A stretch of 64,000 nucleotides of DNA from Pseudomonas iridis. GTDB lineage: Bacteria; Pseudomonadota; Gammaproteobacteria; Pseudomonadales; Pseudomonadaceae. Every line of letters starts with the position of its first letter. The first letter of the stretch is position 1. The notes below the pieces were generated by a model. That model saw nothing but the letters and a program-made list of their open reading frames with translations, made no database searches and was not told the DNA's origin. The stretch is taken from contig NZ_JACXXO010000003.1 of the NCBI RefSeq assembly GCF_017980685.1, forward strand, positions 62,001-126,000, read 5' to 3'. The translations under genes and the position numbers were made by a program. This document shows positions 58,826-64,000 of this stretch, in pieces.

Positions 58826-59568
58826 TATTGCTGATTTCAGACTTGCATCTGGAAGAGGAGCGCCCGGACATAACCCGGGCGTTTCTGGATTTGCTCGCCG
58901 GACGCGCCCGCTCGGCGAGTGCGTTGTACATTCTGGGCGACTTCTTCGAAGCGTGGATTGGCGACGACGCCATGACACCTTTCCAGCGTTCCATCTGCCA
59001 GGCCCTGCGCGAATTAAGTGACAGCGGCACGGCGATATTTCTGATGCACGGCAATCGCGACTTCATGCTCGGCAAGGCCTTTTGCAAACAGGCCGGCTGC
59101 ACATTATTGAAGGACCCGAGTGTCGTGCAGTTTTACGGCGAGCCAGTGCTGTTGATGCACGGCGACAGCCTCTGCACCCGCGACGTCGGCTATATGAAGC
59201 TGCGTCGTTATCTGCGCAATCCGGTCACCCTGTTTGTCCTGCGGCATCTGCCACTGCGCACCCGCCATAAACTGGCGCGCAAACTGCGCAGCGAGAGCCG
59301 GGCGCAGACGCGGATGAAGGCCAATGACATTGTCGATGTCACGCCCGAGGAGATTCCGCGGATCATGCAGGCATTTGGCGTAAAGACCCTGATTCACGGC
59401 CACACCCATCGTCCCGCGATCCACAAGCTGCAACTTGGTGAGCAGGCGGCGAAGCGGATTGTGCTGGGGGATTGGGATCGTCAGGGTTGGGCGTTGCAGG
59501 TGGATGAAAACGGGTATGCATTGGCGCCGTTCAACTTTGCTCCGCCGCTGGCATTGCCGCACGGCTGA
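58822..59568 (+). CDS. lpxH: UDP-2,3-diacylglucosamine hydrolase LpxH
   Basis: 248 residues, starting with GTG at 58822 that overlaps the ppiB stop. It removes UMP from UDP-2,3-diacylglucosamine to give lipid X in lipid A synthesis, at the inner face of the membrane. The metal ligands are visible: D7 and H9 (SDLHL), D40 (LGDFFE), N78 (HGNRD), H113 (MHGDS), H194 and H196 (HGHTH). The ppiB-lpxH pair is a conserved gene order. Confidence 0.96.
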   Translation: MILLISDLHLEEERPDITRAFLDLLAGRARSASALYILGDFFEAWIGDDAMTPFQRSICQALRELSDSGTAIFLMHGNRDFMLGKAFCKQAGCTLLKDPSVVQFYGEPVLLMHGDSLCTRDVGYMKLRRYLRNPVTLFVLRHLPLRTRHKLARKLRSESRAQTRMKANDIVDVTPEEIPRIMQAFGVKTLIHGHTHRPAIHKLQLGEQAAKRIVLGDWDRQGWALQVDENGYALAPFNFAPPLALPHG

Positions 59569-59577
59569 AGAGCCTCA

Positions 59578-59778
59578 CCCCCTCACCCCAGCCCTCTCCC
59601 CCAAGGGGGAGAGGGGGAAAGGGAGCAGATCTTCATGCTGTTCAAACCTGTGTTCGACCAAATTCCTCAAGTAATGCTTTCCAACACCTGAGTTCGGCTC
59701 GGAATTTCAGGCCAATGCACCTTGAAAGAACACCCCAATCAGTCCCCTCTCCCTCCGGGAGAGGGCTAGGGTGAGGGG
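59578..59778. repeat. inverted pair of CCCTCACCCCAGCCCTCTCCC elements
   Basis: The arm at 59578-59616 is inverted at 59744-59778 (GAGAGGGCTAGGGTGAGGGG), each with an inner hairpin. It is the same family as 54621-54795 and fills the spacer between convergent lpxH and emrB. Confidence 0.85.
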
Positions 59779-59800
59779 CTTTTGATCTGGCTTTTGATCT

Positions 59801-61330
59801 TCAATGGCCGGAAGCAGCAGGCCCCGCCTTCGCCGCAAACGGCGGCTTCGCCAGCCACACAATCAATATCAACCCCATAAAGCCCCAACCCAACAGCGCG
59901 AAGTAATCCACGGTGGAGAGCATGTACGCCTGACTGGTCAGAATCTGATCCATATGCGCATAAGCCGGCTGACTGGCGCCGCCCAATGAGTTCAGCATCT
60001 CACGCGTCGTCGGCTCATACGTGCTGATACTTTCACTCATGTACGCATGATGCTGATCCGCGCGGCGAATCCAGATCCATGTGGTCAGCGAAGCCGCGAA
60101 GCTGCCGCCCAAGGTGCGCAGGAACGTCGCAAGGCCTGCGCCGTCAGCGATCTGGCTTGGCGGCAGGTCCGACATCAAGATGCTCAACGTCGGCATGAAG
60201 AACAGCGCCACGCCAATGCCCATGAACAGTTGCACCAGCGCGATGTGCTGGAAGTCCACCTCGTTGGTGAACCCGGCGCGCATGAAGCAGCTCAGGCCAA
60301 TCGCCAGAAACGCCAGCCCGGCCAGCAGGCGCAGGTCGAACTTGTTCGCGTACTTGCCGACAAAGGGCGACAGCAGCACCGGCAGAATGCCGATCGGTGC
60401 CACAGCCAACCCGGCCCAGGTCGCGGTGTAGCCCATCTGGATTTGCAGCCACTGCGGCAGGATCAGGTTGATACCGAAGAACCCGGCGTAACCCAACACC
60501 AACACAATCGTGCCGATGCGGAAGTTGCGATGAGCGAACAGGCGCAGATTGACCACCGGGTGCTGATCGGTCATTTCCCAGATCACGAACACCGCTAGCG
60601 CAACCACCGAAATCGCCGCGCCGATGATGATGAAGTTCGACTCGAACCAGTCCAGGTCATTGCCCTTGTCGAGGATGACCTGCAACGCACCGACACCGAT
60701 GATCAGCGAGATCAGCCCGACGTAATCCATCGGCTGGCGACTGGTCACCACCGGACGCTTGGCCAGTTGCGAACGCACCACCATCACCGCAAAGATGCCG
60801 ATCGGCACGTTGATGAAGAAGATCCACGGCCAGCTATAACTGTCGGTGATCCAGCCGCCGAGGATCGGCCCGGCAATCGGCGCGACCACCGTGACCATCG
60901 CCAGTAACGCGAGCGCCATCCCCCGTTTAGCGGGGGGATAAACAGCGATCAACAATGTTTGTGTCATCGGGTACAGCGGCCCGGCGACCAGACCTTGCAG
61001 CACACGGAAACCGATCAGTTCCGGCATCGACGTCGAGATACCGCAAAGGAACGACGCCAGTACAAACAGAATGGTCGCCCAGAGAAACAGCTTCACCTCG
61101 CCGAACCGGCGGCTGAGCCAACCGGTCAGCGGCAGCGCAATCGCGTTGCTGACGGCGAACGAGGTGATCACCCAGGTGCCCTGCTCCGAACTCACGCCGA
61201 GATTGCCGGAAATCGTCGGCAGCGCCACGTTGGCGATGGTGGTGTCGAGCACTTGCATGAACGTCGCCAGCGACAGGCCGATGGTGCTGAGCAACAGGCT
61301 GGGCGGCGTAAAAGAGGCGTTATTGCTCAT
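59801..61330 (-). CDS. emrB: EmrB-like MFS multidrug efflux pump (DHA2, 14 helices)
   Basis: 509 residues from ATG 61330 (MSNNASFTPPSLLLS); the in-frame extension runs into the REPIN and is rejected. It has 14 predicted helices, with the DHA2 motif C region (AIAGPILGGWITDSYSWPWIFFINVPIG) and motif A (LSRRFGEVKLF). It exports hydrophobic compounds out of the cytoplasm by proton exchange, working with the adaptor and outer-membrane channel encoded upstream. The symbol is by similarity; the substrate is unknown. Confidence 0.9.
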   Translation of the reverse strand: MSNNASFTPPSLLLSTIGLSLATFMQVLDTTIANVALPTISGNLGVSSEQGTWVITSFAVSNAIALPLTGWLSRRFGEVKLFLWATILFVLASFLCGISTSMPELIGFRVLQGLVAGPLYPMTQTLLIAVYPPAKRGMALALLAMVTVVAPIAGPILGGWITDSYSWPWIFFINVPIGIFAVMVVRSQLAKRPVVTSRQPMDYVGLISLIIGVGALQVILDKGNDLDWFESNFIIIGAAISVVALAVFVIWEMTDQHPVVNLRLFAHRNFRIGTIVLVLGYAGFFGINLILPQWLQIQMGYTATWAGLAVAPIGILPVLLSPFVGKYANKFDLRLLAGLAFLAIGLSCFMRAGFTNEVDFQHIALVQLFMGIGVALFFMPTLSILMSDLPPSQIADGAGLATFLRTLGGSFAASLTTWIWIRRADQHHAYMSESISTYEPTTREMLNSLGGASQPAYAHMDQILTSQAYMLSTVDYFALLGWGFMGLILIVWLAKPPFAAKAGPAASGH

Positions 61331-61367
61331 CGTGAATCCTTTGAAACCAGGTTGACGCCGTGCCCTT

Positions 61368-61457
61368 TGTGGGAGCGAGCCTGCTCGCGAAAGCGGTGTG
61401 TCAGACAACTTCTAAGTTGAATGTCAGTCAGCATTCGCGAGCAGGCTCGCTCCCACA
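61368..61457. repeat. REPIN inside the efflux operon
   Basis: Arm TGTGGGAGCGAGCCTGCTCG at 61368 and its inverse ending at 61457, in the 137-base gap between emrA and emrB. Same geometry as 51182-51271. Confidence 0.9.
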
Positions 61458-61467
61458 GGGGAAAGAT

Positions 61468-62670
61468 TCAGCGTTGCGCGGTTTTGCTGGCCGCGGCGCT
61501 GTTGTCGTGGATCAGCCGCGCAATCATCGCGTCAGCTTCGGCCAGTTGACGGTCATAGACGTTGGTGCTGAACGAGGCCTTTTGCGGCGGCTGCTGGGCC
61601 AGTACCGGGCCGCTCTGGTCGTGCAGATTGACCTCGACGTTGGTCGACAGACCGACACGCAGCGGATGCTTGGCCAGTTCTTCAGCGTTGATGTGAATCC
61701 GTACCGGCACACGCTGGACGATCTTGATCCAGTTACCGGTGGCGTTCTGCGCAGGCAACAGGGCAAACGCGCTGCCAGTGCCGGCGCCGAGGCTGTCGAT
61801 GGTGCCGCTGTATTTCACGTCGCTGCCGTAGATGTCGGATTCGATGTCCACCGGCTGGCCGATGCGCATGTCACGCAATTGGGTTTCCTTGAAGTTGGCG
61901 TCGATCCACAGTTGATCCAGCGGAATCACCGCCATCAGCGCGATGCCCGGTTGCACACGCTGACCAAGCTGCACGGTGCGTTTGGCGACGTAACCGGTGA
62001 CCGGTGCAATCAAGGTGCTGCGGGCATTGGTCAGATAGGCCTGACGCAGATCGGCGGCGGCCGACATCACGTCCGGATGCGACGAAACCACGGTGTCGTC
62101 GACCAGGGCGCTGGTGGTTTTCAGTTGCTGTTTAGCGTTGGCCAGGGCGTTTTTTGCCGAGGTCAGGTCATCGCGAGCGTGGGACAGTTCTTCCTGGGAA
62201 ATCGCCCCGCCCGAGGCAAGATTCTTGCGGCGGTTGTAGTTGTCCTGGGCTTTCTGCACTTCAGCTTGCTGGGCGTTGACCTGGGCTTTCATGCCATCGA
62301 CGTTGCTGTACAAGCCGCGCACCTGACGCACAGTGTGCGCCAGTTTCGCCTGAGCACTTTGCAGGCCGACTTCAGGGTCGTTGGGGTCGAAGTTGATCAG
62401 CACCTGACCTTCGTGAACCAGATCGCCATCGTCAGCACCAATGCTGACCACGGTACCGGTGACCAGCGGGGTGATTTCAACGACGTTGCCGTTGACGTAG
62501 GCGTCGTCGGTGCTTTCACTCCAACGCCCGATGAATTCGTGATAAGCCCAGACGCCGGCGATGGCGAGGATTACCACGACGGCCAGCGTCAGCAGCATCA
62601 CTTTACGTTTGCGCGGGTTGCCGGTGTCCGGGGTGTTGTCTTGAGCTTGGGTGTTTTCGGCAGTGGCCAT
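61468..62670 (-). CDS. emrA: EmrA-like membrane fusion protein (HlyD family)
   Basis: 400 residues. A short cytoplasmic N-terminus is followed by one membrane anchor (about 24-43), a lipoyl/barrel half (GTVVSIGADDGDLVHEGQVLINFD), a long alpha-helical hairpin (about 110-215), the second lipoyl half and the beta barrel. It bridges the EmrB-like pump and the outer-membrane factor. It is followed on the same strand by emrB. Confidence 0.92.
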   Translation of the reverse strand: MATAENTQAQDNTPDTGNPRKRKVMLLTLAVVVILAIAGVWAYHEFIGRWSESTDDAYVNGNVVEITPLVTGTVVSIGADDGDLVHEGQVLINFDPNDPEVGLQSAQAKLAHTVRQVRGLYSNVDGMKAQVNAQQAEVQKAQDNYNRRKNLASGGAISQEELSHARDDLTSAKNALANAKQQLKTTSALVDDTVVSSHPDVMSAAADLRQAYLTNARSTLIAPVTGYVAKRTVQLGQRVQPGIALMAVIPLDQLWIDANFKETQLRDMRIGQPVDIESDIYGSDVKYSGTIDSLGAGTGSAFALLPAQNATGNWIKIVQRVPVRIHINAEELAKHPLRVGLSTNVEVNLHDQSGPVLAQQPPQKASFSTNVYDRQLAEADAMIARLIHDNSAAASKTAQR

Positions 62671-62685
62671 GAAAAATACCTTGAA

Positions 62686-64000
62686 TTAGTTGTGCGGCGT
62701 GGCTGGGCGGGCGTTGGCTGCGGCCAGGGTTTGCCCCTGGAAGCCGCCGCCCAGCGCTTGCATCAGTTGAATCGACAGATCGATCTGCTCGGCATTGAGG
62801 TTGGCCAACTGACGTTGGGCCTGGAGCAATTGCTGCTCGATGCTGAGCACGTCCAGGTAGTTGCCGATGCCGGAACCGTAACGCTGGACGACGGTGTTGT
62901 AAGAATCCTGCGCAATGTCGGTGGCGTGTTGCTGCGCACCGATCTGCCGGCCGATGTCACGCAACTGGTTGATCGTGTCGCTGACATCGCCGAGTGCTTT
63001 CACCAGACTTTTGTTGTACTGCGCCACCGCGAGATCGTAATCGGCGTCGCGCGCATCGAGGTTGGCGCGTAGGCGTCCACCGTCGAAGATCGGCACCGAA
63101 ATGGTCGGGGCTATGTTGAAGAAGCGACTGGCCGACCCGAACATCGCATCACCCAACAACGATTCCGCACCGGCCGAGGCCGTGAGGTTCAGGTTGGGAT
63201 AAAACCGGGTTTTCGCCGAGTCGATGTCTTTGCTCGCGGCTTCCACGCGCCAGCGGGCGGCGACCAGATCCGGACGACGACCGAGCAGTTCCGCCGGCAA
63301 CACCGACGGCACGGCCACGGCGCTGGCCTGGAGGATTTTCGGTCGGGCGATTTCGTTGCCGCGATCCGGGCCTTTGCCGAGTAGCACCGCCAAAGCGATT
63401 TTCGCGCTGTTCAGGCGTTTTTCGGCATCGATCAGACTGGCTTCGGAACTGGCTTCCAGACTTTGCGTTTGCTGGAACTGGTACTGGCTGTCGATCCCCG
63501 AGCTCAGGCGACGCTGGCTCAGTTCGAGCATCTGTTTAGTGCGCTTGAGGTCTTCGTTGGCCAGGTCATAGACGATGTGCGCCTGCCCCAGATCGCTGTA
63601 GGCCCGGGCGACGTCGGCGGCGAGGGTCAGCTGTGCAGCCTGACGATCGACTTCGGCGGCACGGGCCTGACCGAGTGCGGCTTCCCAGGCATCGCGCTGA
63701 CCGCCCCACAAATCGAAGTTGTAATTGAAGCCGGCGCTGACATTGCGCACGGTGGAATAGGCATCGCCCTGCCCTCGCGGATCCTGATCCTTGGCCAGGC
63801 GCGAGCGGCTGATGCCGGCGCTGGCGTCCAGCGTCGGATAGCGTTCGGCATCGGCGGCATACGCGGCGGCGCTGGCCTGATGGGCGCGGGCTTGGGCGAT
63901 CTGCATGTCGGGGCTGTCGTGCAGGGCTTCGCGGATCAAGCCGTCGAGTTGCGGATCGCCGAGGCTGGTCCACCAATCGCTTTTCGGCCAGGCCGCCGGC
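62686..64000 (-). CDS. NodT-family outer membrane efflux factor (partial, 5' end outside window)
   Basis: The frame is open to the window edge and reads ...WPKSDWWTSLGDPQLDGLIREAL at its visible start, the usual NodT region soon after the lipoprotein signal. About 437 residues are visible. Two OEP/TolC-like halves with long helices are present (SYNTVVQRYGSGIGNYLDVL in the second). It is the outer-membrane channel of the tripartite pump. The stop is 15 bases before the emrA start. Confidence 0.92.
   Translation of the reverse strand, partial: PAAWPKSDWWTSLGDPQLDGLIREALHDSPDMQIAQARAHQASAAAYAADAERYPTLDASAGISRSRLAKDQDPRGQGDAYSTVRNVSAGFNYNFDLWGGQRDAWEAALGQARAAEVDRQAAQLTLAADVARAYSDLGQAHIVYDLANEDLKRTKQMLELSQRRLSSGIDSQYQFQQTQSLEASSEASLIDAEKRLNSAKIALAVLLGKGPDRGNEIARPKILQASAVAVPSVLPAELLGRRPDLVAARWRVEAASKDIDSAKTRFYPNLNLTASAGAESLLGDAMFGSASRFFNIAPTISVPIFDGGRLRANLDARDADYDLAVAQYNKSLVKALGDVSDTINQLRDIGRQIGAQQHATDIAQDSYNTVVQRYGSGIGNYLDVLSIEQQLLQAQRQLANLNAEQIDLSIQLMQALGGGFQGQTLAAANARPATPHN

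Overview
The window reads as chromosomal DNA of a Pseudomonas of the P. fluorescens group. The evidence is the gene order nudix-mnmA-hflD-purB-roxA, a 13-gene nuo operon with fused nuoCD, high-GC codon use, and many REP/REPIN elements of the GTGGGAGCGAGC type between genes. No rRNA, tRNA, CRISPR array, integrase or transposase was seen.

Layout. 1-5102: housekeeping (tail of a NUDIX gene, mnmA, hflD, purB, roxA, a GNAT). 5349-7901: a small exported secretin-fold protein, then isocitrate lyase aceA behind a 474-bp leader that carries a candidate operator. 8483-23420: complete nuo operon (NuoA-N) for respiratory complex I, with a strong stem-loop between nuoF and nuoG. 23421-24024: a scar with decayed remains of a GNAT gene and of a sensor kinase gene.

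24025-44344: an insecticidal-type Tc (ABC) toxin island. A 1340-residue Ig-like repeat protein is encoded leftwards. Divergent from it are TcA split over two genes (the first with an apparent one-base frameshift), TcB and TcC, the last three tightly coupled. The TcC carries a C-terminal cargo that looks like a phosphodiester-glycosidase (NAGPA-type) domain, which I do not recognise as a described Tc toxin cargo. The TcA pair should form the pore and receptor-binding part, and TcB-TcC the cocoon that holds the cleaved cargo.

45004-53181: a leftward glycerol-type ABC transporter operon (GlpSTPQUV-like, with the DUF2160 protein GlpU) and a divergent sigma-54 enhancer-binding regulator. A candidate -24/-12 promoter and four helically phased TGAACA sites lie between them. 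53302-54516: an MFS transporter. 54965-59568: cysS and glnS leftwards, ppiB and lpxH rightwards. 59801-64000: a tripartite efflux operon (NodT-type outer membrane factor, EmrA-like, EmrB-like), the first gene cut by the window edge. Intergenic spaces from 44.5 kb on are rich in REP-type palindromes.
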